From Epilithonimonas xixisoli (lineage in GTDB: Bacteria; Bacteroidota; Bacteroidia; Flavobacteriales; Weeksellaceae), in the NCBI RefSeq assembly GCF_004365655.1, contig NZ_SOEO01000001.1, positions 1,426,001 to 1,490,000 of the forward strand: a stretch of DNA of 64,000 nucleotides. Reading direction: 5' to 3'. Within the stretch, counting starts at the first letter, position 1, and each line of letters opens with the position of its first letter. This document shows, in pieces, positions 9,343 through 17,125 of the stretch. The notes below the pieces were generated by a model that had not been told where the DNA came from, did no database searches, and saw only the letters and a list, made by a program, of their open reading frames with translations. Both the position numbers and the translations under genes were made by a program.

Positions 9343-9667
9343 TTATTTTTTCTCGAACCAAGGTTTTGATAAAACATTAGCGTTCGTTACTGATTGCATT
9401 TTTTCATTCTGAATTTTTCCTTCTTTGTCAAAAGTGAATAGTTTATTATTTTTAATTAAAAACTTTTGGGCTGGCTTATTTCTACTTTGTCCTTCTCCAA
9501 GTTCCAATATTCCAACTTGAAGCAAGGTCAAATTTCCAAGAATATTCAAATGTTTTATCCGAATTTAATATCAATGTTTCACCAAAATCATTTTCATATT
9601 TTCCAATGAAATCCTGTCCATTAAAAGTTGAATTAAAAAGAAAAAGTATTAAGAATAATATTTTCAT
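9343..9667 (-). pseudogene. Frameshifted small secreted protein gene
   Basis: Two overlapping frames join into one plausible protein. The first starts at 9667 with signal peptide MKILFLILFLFNSTFNGQ and runs through KYENDFGETLILNSDKTFEY to SSWNIGTW, then stops within a few codons. The continuation (ELGEGQSRNKPAQKFLIKNN and on to PWFEKK) is one nucleotide out of frame. The break lies near 9490-9500. The N-terminal part looks like the small exported proteins with a GKYENDFGETLxLxxDKTFEY beta-sheet start that are common in Flavobacteria. It may be a true indel or a sequencing error. Confidence 0.65.
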
Positions 9668-9682
9668 AATCTTCAACAATAA

Positions 9683-10378
9683 TTAAACCGTGTAACTCTG
9701 GAAAGCTTCTTCCAAACTTCCGAATTTCCCTTTAAATTCGGAGATTGGAGAATCCTGTAAAATTTTTCCTTGATGAATCAAAATTACTCTGGAACAAAGA
9801 GCTTCCACCTCCTGCATAATGTGCGTGGAGAGAATCACGGTTTTTTCTTTTCCGATTTCTTTGATGACGTTCCGGATTTCGACAATTTGATTTGGGTCGA
9901 GTCCGTTGGTTGGTTCGTCGAGGATTAATAAATCCGGTTCGTGGAGAATTGCCTGAGCCAATCCCACACGTTGTTTGTAACCTTTGGAAAGTTGTGAGAT
10001 CTGCTTGGATTTTTCGGGCGTAATTCCCACCAATTCTATCACTTCTTCTACTCTTTCTTTTTTGATGTTGTGAAGATTGGCGACAAATTGCAGATATTCT
10101 TTCACGTACATCTCGTTGTAAAGCGGATTGTTCTCCGGCAGGAAACCGATTTTATTTTTGGATTCGATTTCGTTTTCTGTGATGTTTTTGTCATTGAACA
10201 AAATTTCGCCTTCGTCTATTTTCAGGACGCCTGTGATGGATTTCATCAAGGTAGATTTTCCGGCGCCGTTTGGGCCGAGAAGTCCGATGATTTCGTTATT
10301 TGAAATGCTTATGTTGATATCGTTGAGCGCCACTTGCTCTCCGAATTTTTTTGTGAGTCCTGAAATTTTTAGAGACAT
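9683..10378 (-). CDS. ABC transporter ATP-binding protein, GldA-like
   Basis: This 231-residue ATPase has Walker A GPNGAGKS (about 35-42), signature LSKGYKQRVGLAQA, Walker B LLILDEP and H-loop STHIMQEVEALCSRV. The LSKGYKQR form of the signature and general colinearity resemble GldA of the gliding-motility/T9SS-linked ABC exporter, but the protein lacks the roughly 70-residue C-terminal extension of typical GldA. No permease gene (GldF/GldG type) is adjacent. Its partner membrane protein must be elsewhere. It may be a GldA-type ATPase in a non-gliding species. Confidence 0.85.
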   Translation of the reverse strand: MSLKISGLTKKFGEQVALNDINISISNNEIIGLLGPNGAGKSTLMKSITGVLKIDEGEILFNDKNITENEIESKNKIGFLPENNPLYNEMYVKEYLQFVANLHNIKKERVEEVIELVGITPEKSKQISQLSKGYKQRVGLAQAILHEPDLLILDEPTNGLDPNQIVEIRNVIKEIGKEKTVILSTHIMQEVEALCSRVILIHQGKILQDSPISEFKGKFGSLEEAFQSYTV

Positions 10379-10510
10379 TCTTTTTTTGATTAAAAGATTA
10401 AAGAATTAAATGATTAAAAAATTAGCAATCGATTTGATTGACTAAAATTGTCTAAATAATTGTAAGTACAAAGTTAAGAAATTGAAATAGTTTGTGAGCT
10501 TATTTTAAAC

Positions 10511-10590
10511 GCAAAGTCCGCTAAGATTTTTTTGAGATTATTGAAAATATTTTAAGTTTCGCAAAGACGTAAAACTCATCAAAGAAAAAG
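10511..10590. repeat. Degenerate dispersed repeat, copy 2
   Basis: It carries GTCCGCTAAG, a T-run, ATTGAAAATATTTT and TTCGCAAAG in the same order as positions 1-75. Confidence 0.6.
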
Positions 10591-10667
10591 TGTGGATAAA
10601 CTTTATTTTAATTTCAAGACTAAGAAAATATTAATTGACAGACAAATGTTCAAACTCTGCGAAGCAC

Positions 10668-10755
10668 GCCCCGACTTGAGTGGAGCTCTTTTTTTGCTGA
10701 GGGAAAAGCTTTGGCAAAAAAAAGCGGGAACGGAAGGCGGAAAAGGCGCCCCAAT
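10668..10755. repeat. Flavobacterial hairpin element, copy C
   Basis: It begins GCCCCGACTTGAGTGGAGC, has a T-tract, a middle loop with GGGAAAAGCTTTGGC, an A-tract, then CGGGAACGGAAGGCGGAAAA and GGCGCCCC. The middle and ends align with the element at 3147-3234. Confidence 0.65.
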
Positions 10756-10815
10756 CCAATTTATTTTGTAACAAATTATTTTTATTTCTACTAACCGAAT
10801 AGAGTTAAAGCAAGA

Positions 10816-11310
10816 ATGGATTCTGAGAAAGAATTTTTAGAGAAAATCGATAAACATAAAGGGATTATTTTCAAAATCTCAAAAATGTATATGGACAACC
10901 GTGATGACCAGAATGACCTATTTCAGGAGATTGTTTATCAGGTCTGGAAGTCTTTTTCGAGCTTCGAGGGGAAATCTGAATTCTCAACTTGGCTTTACAG
11001 AATTGCTTTGAATACGGCAATTATTTTTCTGAAATCGGAAAAGCGACGGAGCTTTATCCAAAACGATGATGTTTCGCTTTATAAAATCAAAGAGGAAGAT
11101 TACAACCTCGAAGATGAGCTGAAATTGAAGCAAATGTATGAAGCCATCCAAAAACTGAATCCAATTGATAAAGCGTTGATTTTCTATTATTTGGAAGATT
11201 TTTCCGGAAAAGAAATGGCGGAACAAATGGGAATCTCGGAAGGAAATGCGCGCGTGAAATTGAATCGTGCGAAAGAGAAATTAAAAGATTTAATTCAAGA
11301 GACAAGATAA
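10816..11310 (+). CDS. ECF-type RNA polymerase sigma factor
   Basis: This 164-residue sigma-70 family protein has region 2 around residues 10-75 (DDQNDLFQEIVYQVWKSF, then FSTWLYRIALNTAI) and region 4 around 105-155 (LNPIDKALIFYYLEDFSGKE, a GISEGNARVKLNRAKEKL recognition helix), without regions 1 and 3, as expected for ECF factors. It should direct RNA polymerase to a small regulon. The following gene encodes a membrane protein on the same strand, placed where an anti-sigma factor often sits. Confidence 0.92.
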   Translation: MDSEKEFLEKIDKHKGIIFKISKMYMDNRDDQNDLFQEIVYQVWKSFSSFEGKSEFSTWLYRIALNTAIIFLKSEKRRSFIQNDDVSLYKIKEEDYNLEDELKLKQMYEAIQKLNPIDKALIFYYLEDFSGKEMAEQMGISEGNARVKLNRAKEKLKDLIQETR

Positions 11311-11349
11311 AAGGAAAAAGAAAAAAGTAAATGGATTTCAAGAGCTTCA

Positions 11350-11377
11350 ATCTAACATCTAACATCTAACATCTAAC
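11350..11377 (+). repeat. Four tandem heptanucleotide repeats before a start codon
   Basis: ATCTAAC occurs four times head to tail with no interruption (11350, 11357, 11364, 11371). The last copy ends six nucleotides before the ATG at 11384, so copy number sets the length of the leader and distance to upstream signals. Confidence 0.95.
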
Positions 11378-11383
11378 AAAAAT

Positions 11384-11977
11384 ATGGAACTAGATAATCT
11401 TAAATCACTTTGGAATAAGGAAGATGTTTCCGAAACGCCGGAGATTTCGCCGGAAAAACAGCGACAGATGCATCATCCTTTGGAAAGGATTCGAAAAAAT
11501 ATGCGTTATGAATTTTGGTCAACGGTGGTTTTGTTGCCGGTTATTTTGATTGTAATTTGGTTTTTTCCGTTACCATTTAGATTTAATCTTTACATCGAAA
11601 TTTTGGTAATTTCTATGGCTTTGGTGACGACGTTCTTTTTTACAAAATTTTTCAAACTTTATAAAGAAATCAGCAATCCAGCTTTGGGAACGTTGGATTC
11701 GTTGAAAGATTTGTTGCATCAGTTTGAGTTGAACAAGCAATATTACGTTTCATTTTACTTGAGTTTTGTGCCGTTTTTTGTTTGTGAAATGATTATCATC
11801 TTGGAGTCGATGCCACAAACCCATCATTATTCGGACACAATGCTTACTATCGTCTTCCTTGGTTCCGTTGCTTTTGGGCTCACGATGGTTTATTTCATCG
11901 GAATGGCTTGGTTCAAAAATTTTTATGGAAAATACATTGACAGAATTAAAAAACTGGTTGAGGAAATGAAAAAGTAG
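11384..11977 (+). CDS. Four-helix membrane protein, putative sigma-factor partner
   Basis: This 197-residue protein starts with a polar cytoplasmic stretch (DNLKSLWNKEDVSETPEISP and a basic region) and has four predicted membrane helices at about 45-63, 70-90, 122-142 and 152-176, ending in a charged tail. It follows the ECF sigma gene by 73 nt on the same strand. The short N-terminal LKSLWN-type segment and this position are typical of Bacteroidetes sigma-factor operons, so a membrane anti-sigma role is likely, but no zinc-binding anti-sigma motif is visible. Confidence 0.75.
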   Translation: MELDNLKSLWNKEDVSETPEISPEKQRQMHHPLERIRKNMRYEFWSTVVLLPVILIVIWFFPLPFRFNLYIEILVISMALVTTFFFTKFFKLYKEISNPALGTLDSLKDLLHQFELNKQYYVSFYLSFVPFFVCEMIIILESMPQTHHYSDTMLTIVFLGSVAFGLTMVYFIGMAWFKNFYGKYIDRIKKLVEEMKK

Positions 11978-12015
11978 TTAGAATATTGATTATCAAATAT
12001 TTTTAATTAAATTAA

Positions 12016-12073
12016 TAAAAAAATTCATCAAAGTTATTCCCATTTAAGCGGGTTTAGCTTTGATGATTTTTTA
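12016..12073. terminator. Bidirectional terminator between convergent genes
   Basis: ATTCATCAAAG (12022-12032) pairs with CTTTGATGAT (12058-12067), with an A-run before and a T-run after. It separates the plus-strand membrane protein gene from the minus-strand gene ending at 12094. Confidence 0.75.
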
Positions 12074-12093
12074 TTTTTCAGATTGATGTCAAA

Positions 12094-13005
12094 TTATTCC
12101 TGATAGTAAGTTTTGAATTTTTGCAAGCCGGAATCGTAAATGATCGCAATCTTCAAATCCTCGGCATTCCCAATAATTCCATCTTGTGGTGAGGAAACCA
12201 ATCCGTCGGAATTCATAATCACCGAAGCGCCTTTTCGGAAACTGTTGATCCTCATTTTGTCTGTATAATTTTCGGAGAAGGCGGTGTACGGCAATTTAGT
12301 TGCGCTGTTGGTACAAATGATAAGGATTCTGCTGATTTGCTTTTCATTATTATCCAAAATCACGGCCACATCTTTGAGTCCGTCGCCATCGTAATCGCCG
12401 AAAGCCACTGATGATTTTGCACGGTCAGCATTTTGCGTGATGGTATATTTGTTTCCGTTGCTGTAATTGTCCTCCAGCAAAATCTTCTTCACGCCAGATG
12501 CCAAATCGGAAAATGGCGCCAAAGAAAAGTTCTTTTTGTACTCATCAAATTGATAATCACTGATGAACGAACTGCCGTCAAATTCGTAGGTCGTCGCGTT
12601 TTTGTTGGTGTAAGGATTGTCAAGAAAAACCACTTTTCGGGAATCATTGGAACGGGAATCATCCACGTAAACTTTGTCGCCGAAATTCAGTTTTCCATTG
12701 GGCAAAGCCAGAGAGTTGGCAATCACCCGATATTCGCTGAATGGCGCGCCTTCTTCACCATATTCATCATAATTAATTGGCGTTTTCGCTGAATCCGTTG
12801 TGATTTTTGCCGAATCTTTTACGAGCGTTGTGGAATCTTTTTTCATTGTTCCAGCTATTGTTTCAGAATCATTTTTCTTTTTGAAAACGAAGAAGAAAAT
12901 CACAGCAATGATCAGAGCTAAGACGCCTACACCTATGTAAAGCGTGTTCTTTTTGATTTTAATTTCTTCGGATTTTGTTTGATTTTCATTAATGTTGTTT
13001 TCCAT
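12094..13005 (-). CDS. Membrane-anchored protein with a single FG-GAP-like motif
   Basis: This 303-residue protein has a charged cytoplasmic N-terminus, one membrane helix at about 22-41 and a Thr/Ser/Lys-rich linker (50-75), followed by a periplasmic domain. The only recognisable motif is DYDGDGLKD at 204-212, a calcium-binding loop of the FG-GAP/VCBS repeat type, here once instead of in the usual multiple repeats. It follows the TPR gene by 14 nt, so the two are an operon and may act together in the envelope. Function is unknown. Confidence 0.75.
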   Translation of the reverse strand: MENNINENQTKSEEIKIKKNTLYIGVGVLALIIAVIFFFVFKKKNDSETIAGTMKKDSTTLVKDSAKITTDSAKTPINYDEYGEEGAPFSEYRVIANSLALPNGKLNFGDKVYVDDSRSNDSRKVVFLDNPYTNKNATTYEFDGSSFISDYQFDEYKKNFSLAPFSDLASGVKKILLEDNYSNGNKYTITQNADRAKSSVAFGDYDGDGLKDVAVILDNNEKQISRILIICTNSATKLPYTAFSENYTDKMRINSFRKGASVIMNSDGLVSSPQDGIIGNAEDLKIAIIYDSGLQKFKTYYQE

Positions 13006-13019
13006 AATTTATTTGTTTT

Positions 13020-14309
13020 TTAGTTTTCCAGAGCGCCTTTTGACAGGAATTCATTCAATTCTTTTTTGAATTTTGTATGAGGTGTGTTATTTAGGATTTT
13101 AATAACTATTGGTGCGACTTTCGTTTGTTCTTCGGGGGAATCAAAATACTTCTTTGCGAGAGTCAAAGTTTTCATAATTGGCAATTGCAATTCTTTTTTG
13201 TTCTCGAGATCCGGACGATTGTAATCTTTATGTTCAGAGAAAACATTTTTGTACTTTGTAGCGACAGCGTCTAACTCTGCCTCATTGATCTTATTATTCT
13301 TTTTAAAATCTTGTAATAGTAATTGATACGAAGCCAAATAATCATACAATCTTCCGTGCATCAATTCATCAGAATCCAGATTGCCTTGCAGAAATTTGTT
13401 CGTAAGCTCCAACGTCTTTTTGTAATCTTGAAGGTAGTAATAGAGATAAATATTCTCCGACAAAGTTGGTTTGTCGATGTTTTTATAAATGTCTTTCAGG
13501 ATTGGCTTGGCATTTTCCTTATTTTCCCAAACCAGATCATTATCAAACAATTTTTCAAAGATTGTATATCGTTTGCCTGACTTGGACATTTCATTAATGA
13601 GTTTCAGAGTGCTTTCTTTGTATTGCAGATTTTCGTCGTTTTTAAGATTTTTAATTATTAAAGCAATTTGAGAACCTAGATAAACATATTTTTCTTCATC
13701 AATATCAAACATCACAAAATCGTCTTCTGCAACATAATTATCAAAAAACGTCGTAAAACTTTTGATGCTCTTTTCGTAATCGCCCAGATTTTTGTAGCAA
13801 CGGCCGTAGAGCGAATTAAAATGATTCTTCTTGTCAATTTTTGCTTTGTCCATTAGCTTAATGGCTTCTTCACATTTTTGAAAATTTTGCGCATTGGAAG
13901 CGGCGTTCCAAAGATTTTGCTCAGAATCTTCGTTCATTAGATAAGCTTTTATTGCATATTGATAAGCCTTCTCGTCGTCATTAAGATAAGTGTAACTTGC
14001 TGAGAGATTTGAATAATACAAAGCCAAATCCTCCTTGTCATCCGGCGATGCGTACAACGCGGCCAATCGGAATTTTTCTTTTGCCTTTTCGAAATTTTTG
14101 CTATTGAAATAAGCTCTCCCGGCATTATTCAAAGCTCTCACATTTTTTGGTTGTTCCGTCAAAAGCTTTTCAAAAACGGTGATGGCTTCTTCGTAGTTTT
14201 TGGAATCGATCTGATTGTTTCCATATTCCATTCGCTCGTCAAAACTGCCATTTTGTGCAAAGCAAGATAAGCCTGCCAAAAGTAAAATTGTGGTTAATGT
14301 TTTTATCAT
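13020..14309 (-). CDS. Exported tetratricopeptide-repeat protein
   Basis: This 429-residue protein begins with a signal peptide ending GLSCFAQ. TPR helices follow, clearest in NYEEAITVFEKLLTEQPKNV, ALNNAGRAYFNSKNFEKAKE and GRCYKNLGDYEKSIKSF. It is probably a periplasmic scaffold. The start is ATG 14309; an in-frame TTG just before it is less likely. The membrane-anchored FG-GAP-like gene follows 14 nt later in the same operon. Partners are unknown. Confidence 0.8.
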   Translation of the reverse strand: MIKTLTTILLLAGLSCFAQNGSFDERMEYGNNQIDSKNYEEAITVFEKLLTEQPKNVRALNNAGRAYFNSKNFEKAKEKFRLAALYASPDDKEDLALYYSNLSASYTYLNDDEKAYQYAIKAYLMNEDSEQNLWNAASNAQNFQKCEEAIKLMDKAKIDKKNHFNSLYGRCYKNLGDYEKSIKSFTTFFDNYVAEDDFVMFDIDEEKYVYLGSQIALIIKNLKNDENLQYKESTLKLINEMSKSGKRYTIFEKLFDNDLVWENKENAKPILKDIYKNIDKPTLSENIYLYYYLQDYKKTLELTNKFLQGNLDSDELMHGRLYDYLASYQLLLQDFKKNNKINEAELDAVATKYKNVFSEHKDYNRPDLENKKELQLPIMKTLTLAKKYFDSPEEQTKVAPIVIKILNNTPHTKFKKELNEFLSKGALEN

Positions 14310-14467
14310 CAATCAAGGTGTTTTAGTCTTTAAAGATAAAAAAAAATCGTTCAGGATTTCATTAAAAATAAGAAAGATTGAAGCTCCCCACGATACAGCG
14401 CAACTGATTTTGTGCCAAAGATTTTACAATCTGCATCAATCTCATTTCCATAAGCTGAAAATTTTTG

Positions 14468-14475
14468 TAAATTTG
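14468..14475 (+). promoter_or_regulatory. -7 box of the ruvX-def operon
   Basis: TAAATTTG matches TAnnTTTG and ends seven nucleotides before the ruvX ATG at 14483, predicting an almost leaderless transcript. No clear TTG is seen at the -33 position. Confidence 0.45.
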
Positions 14476-14482
14476 CCAACTT

Positions 14483-14896
14483 ATGGGACAAATCCTAGCC
14501 ATTGACTACGGAAAAGCAAGAACTGGAATAGCAGTGACAGACGATATGCAAATCATTGCAAGCGGACTGACGACGGTGGAAACACCAAAGCTGATGGATT
14601 TTCTGAAAAAATATTTTTCCGAGAACCAAGTAGATGAAATCGTGATAGGACTTCCCACAGATTTGAAAGGAAATATGTCCGATATCGAAACTGAGATTCA
14701 GAAATTTATTTCAAGCTTCGAGAAGGAATTTCCGGATAAAAAGATCAATCGTCTGGATGAGCGTTTCACTTCCAAAATGGCCTCTTTTTTCATCAGCCAA
14801 AGCGGAAAAAACAAGAAGCAAAGACAAGAAAAAGGATTGATTGACAAAGTGAGTGCAACAATCATATTGCAGAATTTTTTAGAACAAAAAAGATGA
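14483..14896 (+). CDS. ruvX: Putative pre-16S rRNA nuclease / Holliday junction resolvase RuvX
   Basis: This 137-residue YqgF-family nuclease has an RNase H-like fold. The catalytic acidic residues lie in AIDYGKARTGIAV near the N-terminus, in the VIGLPTDLKG strand and in the LDERFTSKMA segment. The family processes the 5' end of 16S rRNA and has been proposed as a resolvase. It overlaps def by four nucleotides (ATGA), indicating translational coupling. Confidence 0.93.
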   Translation: MGQILAIDYGKARTGIAVTDDMQIIASGLTTVETPKLMDFLKKYFSENQVDEIVIGLPTDLKGNMSDIETEIQKFISSFEKEFPDKKINRLDERFTSKMASFFISQSGKNKKQRQEKGLIDKVSATIILQNFLEQKR

Positions 14897-15465
14897 TTTT
14901 ACCAATTAGAGCCTTTGGCGACGCGGTTTTAAGAAAAAAAGCACAGGAAATAGACAAAGATTATCCTGAGCTGAAAACGCTTATCGAAAATATGTTCGAG
15001 ACGATGAACGGTGCCAACGGAATTGGTTTGGCGGCGCCTCAGATCGGTTTGGATATTCGTCTTTTCATCATCGATGTTTCGCCACTTGCGGAAGATGAGG
15101 ATTATGAAGATATTGCGGACGAATTGAAAGACTTCAAAAAAGTGTTCATCAATGCGAAAATATTGGAGGAATCTGGTGAGGAATGGAAATTCAATGAAGG
15201 TTGTCTCAGCATTCCGGAAGTTCGTGAGGATGTGAAGCGCAAATCGACCATCAAAATAGAATATTACGACGAAAACTTCGTTAAACATACCGATACTTTC
15301 CAAGACATCAGAGCGAGAGTAATTCAGCACGAGTACGATCATATCGAGGGAATTCTTTTCACAGACCACTTGAGCGCTTTGAAGAAAAAAATCGTAAAAG
15401 GAAAACTTCAAAAAATTGCAAACGGCGACGTGAGCGTGAATTATAAAATGAGGTTTCCGAAATAA
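14893..15465 (+). CDS. def: Peptide deformylase
   Basis: This 190-residue metalloenzyme removes the N-formyl group from new proteins. All three signature motifs are intact: GIGLAAPQ (43-50), EGCLS (102-106, Cys ligand) and HEYDH (146-150, two His ligands and the catalytic Glu). An acidic insert (PLAEDEDYEDIADELKD) between the first two motifs matches Bacteroidetes deformylases. Its start codon overlaps the ruvX stop. Confidence 0.96.
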   Translation: MILPIRAFGDAVLRKKAQEIDKDYPELKTLIENMFETMNGANGIGLAAPQIGLDIRLFIIDVSPLAEDEDYEDIADELKDFKKVFINAKILEESGEEWKFNEGCLSIPEVREDVKRKSTIKIEYYDENFVKHTDTFQDIRARVIQHEYDHIEGILFTDHLSALKKKIVKGKLQKIANGDVSVNYKMRFPK

Positions 15466-15512
15466 ATTAGTACAAAGTAAAATGTATCATGTAATCAGTA
15501 CAACCGACTTTT

Positions 15513-15520
15513 TACATTTG
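15513..15520 (+). promoter_or_regulatory. -7 box of the DUF5606-like gene
   Basis: TACATTTG fits TAnnTTTG and predicts a leader of about 36 nt. Two copies of CAACCGAC (15501-15508 and 15522-15529) flank it, a possible operator pair. Confidence 0.4.
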
Positions 15521-15562
15521 ACAACCGACAAAAATAAATTAGATTAAAGAAAACATACTAAA

Positions 15563-16129
15563 ATGCAGTTAGAAAAAATTATTTCAATCTCCGGAAAACC
15601 GGGACTTTTCAAATTGGTTTCTCAACTTAAAAACGGTTTTATCGTTGAGGACATCACGACTAAGAAAAAAGCGAGCATCTCCAACTCTAGCCAAGTAAGT
15701 CTTTTGGATAATATCGCGATGTTTACTTTTGACAAAGAAGTTCCTTTGTTCGAAGTGTTTGAAAATATTGCAAAAAAATACGACTACAAACCAACAATTA
15801 GCCACAAATCTTCAAGCGATGAGCTTAGAACTTTTATGGCAGAATCTCTTCCTAACTATGACTTGGAAAGGGTTTATGAATCTGACATCAAAAAATTGGC
15901 GCAATGGTACAACTTGCTTCAAAAAGCGGGTTATATCACGCCAGATAGTTTCGTGAAACCAGAAGCTCCAGCTGAGGAAAAAGTAGAGGAAACGAAAGCA
16001 GAAGAAGCAACAGAAAAAAAACCGGCTGCTAAAAAAGCGCCTGCTAAAAAAACTGAAAAAGCAGAAGCTACTGAAGAAAAGCCAGCTAAAAAAGCAGTTG
16101 CTAAGAAAACAGCTAAAAAAGAAGATTAA
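15563..16129 (+). CDS. DUF5606-like protein with Lys/Ala/Glu-rich tail
   Basis: This 188-residue protein has a folded N-terminal region of about 130 residues starting MQLEKIISISGKPGLFKLVS, typical of the Bacteroidetes-only family I know as DUF5606. A low-complexity tail from about residue 135 is built from repeated Lys, Ala, Glu and Pro with KKPAAKKAPAKK-type blocks, similar to histone H1-like nucleic-acid-binding tails. It follows ruvX-def but has its own -7 box. The role is unknown; the tail suggests interaction with DNA, RNA or ribosomes. Confidence 0.8.
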   Translation: MQLEKIISISGKPGLFKLVSQLKNGFIVEDITTKKKASISNSSQVSLLDNIAMFTFDKEVPLFEVFENIAKKYDYKPTISHKSSSDELRTFMAESLPNYDLERVYESDIKKLAQWYNLLQKAGYITPDSFVKPEAPAEEKVEETKAEEATEKKPAAKKAPAKKTEKAEATEEKPAKKAVAKKTAKKED

Positions 16130-16191
16130 TTAAATAAATTTTCTTTCCCGACCCTAAAAGGGAAGAAAATTGATTTTTAATTTCAAATTAT

Positions 16192-16230
16192 AAAACTCTC
16201 TCAGAAATGTTTATTTTTGAGAGAGTTTTT
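16192..16230 (+). terminator. Terminator downstream of the DUF5606-like gene
   Basis: AAAACTCTCTCA pairs with TGAGAGAGTTTT around a 14-nt loop and runs into a T-tract. A smaller hairpin (TTTCTTTCCC / GGGAAGAAA, 16140-16168) lies just before it. Confidence 0.8.
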
Positions 16231-16250
16231 ATTTATATGTCTGCGAGAGC

Positions 16251-16298
16251 CTCAGACTGACATTTCGGAAATTGTCATCCTGAGCGGAGTCGAAGGAT
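16251..16298. repeat. Dispersed CTGAGCGGAGTCGAAGG repeat, copy 1
   Basis: CTCAGACTGACA (16251-16262) faces TGTCATCCTGAG (16273-16284), complementary at 10 of 12 positions, and continues CGGAGTCGAAGGAT. The same words recur on the other strand at 56757-56780. Confidence 0.75.
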
Positions 16299-16328
16299 TT
16301 TTGTAATAAATTATTTTAATATTCATCA

Positions 16329-17054
16329 ATGAAAGTTATTTCGCTTGTGCCATCAATTACGGAAACCTTGTTTGACCTTGGTTTGACTTCTGATGAAATT
16401 GTTGGAAGGACAAAGTTTTGCATTCACCCGAAAGAATTCGTGAAAAATGTAGAAATTATTGGTGGAACCAAGAATCTGAATATCGAAAAAATCAAAGCTT
16501 TAAAACCCGACCTCATCATCGCCAACAAAGAAGAAAATGTAAAAGAACAAGTTGAAGAACTGATGAAGGATTCCAAAGTTTTGGTGACGAATGTGGAGAC
16601 TTTGGAGGACAATTATTATTTACTGAAACAACTTGGACATCTATTTGGGAAGGAAGAAAAAGCTCAATTGTTCAATTTAAAAACTTATGAAGCTTTTGAC
16701 ATTCCGGAACAGGAAAAGAAGTTGAAAGTCGCTTATTTGATTTGGAAAGATCCTTATATGACGGTTGGTGGCGACACTTTTATTTCGAGGATTTTGGAAG
16801 AATTGGGATTTGAAAATCAATTTAAAAATCAGAAACGTTATCCCGAAGTTCAATTGGAAGATTTGAAAGAAGCGGATTTGATTTTCCTATCGTCTGAGCC
16901 TTTTCCTTTTAAAGAAAAACATATTGCTGAGATCCAGAATATTTGTATAAATCAAAAAATTATGATTGTGGATGGCGAAGCTTTTTCTTGGTATGGATCG
17001 CACTTGGCGAAGTGTGAGAATTATTATCGTAAACTTTTGGAAGAAATTAATTAA
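16329..17054 (+). CDS. Helical-backbone metal receptor (BtuF/periplasmic-binding-protein-2-like)
   Basis: This 241-residue protein has the fold of cobalamin or siderophore ABC-binding proteins: ISLVPSITETLFDLGL at the start, GGTKNLNIEKIKALKPDLII, then WKDPYMTVGGDTFISRILEE and a C-terminal SWYGSHL. It starts directly with the first strand and has no signal peptide, unlike true BtuF, and no transporter genes are adjacent. A cytoplasmic tetrapyrrole- or metal-binding role is therefore possible. Monocistronic, followed by a terminator. Confidence 0.82.
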   Translation: MKVISLVPSITETLFDLGLTSDEIVGRTKFCIHPKEFVKNVEIIGGTKNLNIEKIKALKPDLIIANKEENVKEQVEELMKDSKVLVTNVETLEDNYYLLKQLGHLFGKEEKAQLFNLKTYEAFDIPEQEKKLKVAYLIWKDPYMTVGGDTFISRILEELGFENQFKNQKRYPEVQLEDLKEADLIFLSSEPFPFKEKHIAEIQNICINQKIMIVDGEAFSWYGSHLAKCENYYRKLLEEIN

Positions 17055-17071
17055 GAAAATTTAATCAAAAA

Positions 17072-17099
17072 AAAATCGCAAAGTAAATTTGCGATTTTA
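17072..17099. terminator. Terminator between convergent genes
   Basis: AAAATCGCAAA pairs with TTTGCGATTTT around a short loop, with an A-run on the left. It lies between the plus-strand receptor gene and the minus-strand GAF gene. Confidence 0.8.
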
Positions 17100-17125
17100 A
17101 GTATTTTTATTCTGTTATTTATATT

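Larger units (their letters stand above)
10379..10815. other. Gene-free region between ABC gene and sigma factor gene
   Basis: The region contains a possible minus-strand -7 box for the ABC gene (TAACTTTG, complement of 10469-10476), a degenerate repeat at 10511-10590 and a hairpin element at 10668-10755. No coding region is supported. Confidence 0.65.

Noticed and set aside
11350-11377. CRISPR-like repeats
   Set aside because: The units are 7 bp and directly tandem with no spacers; no CRISPR array or cas gene was found anywhere in the window.
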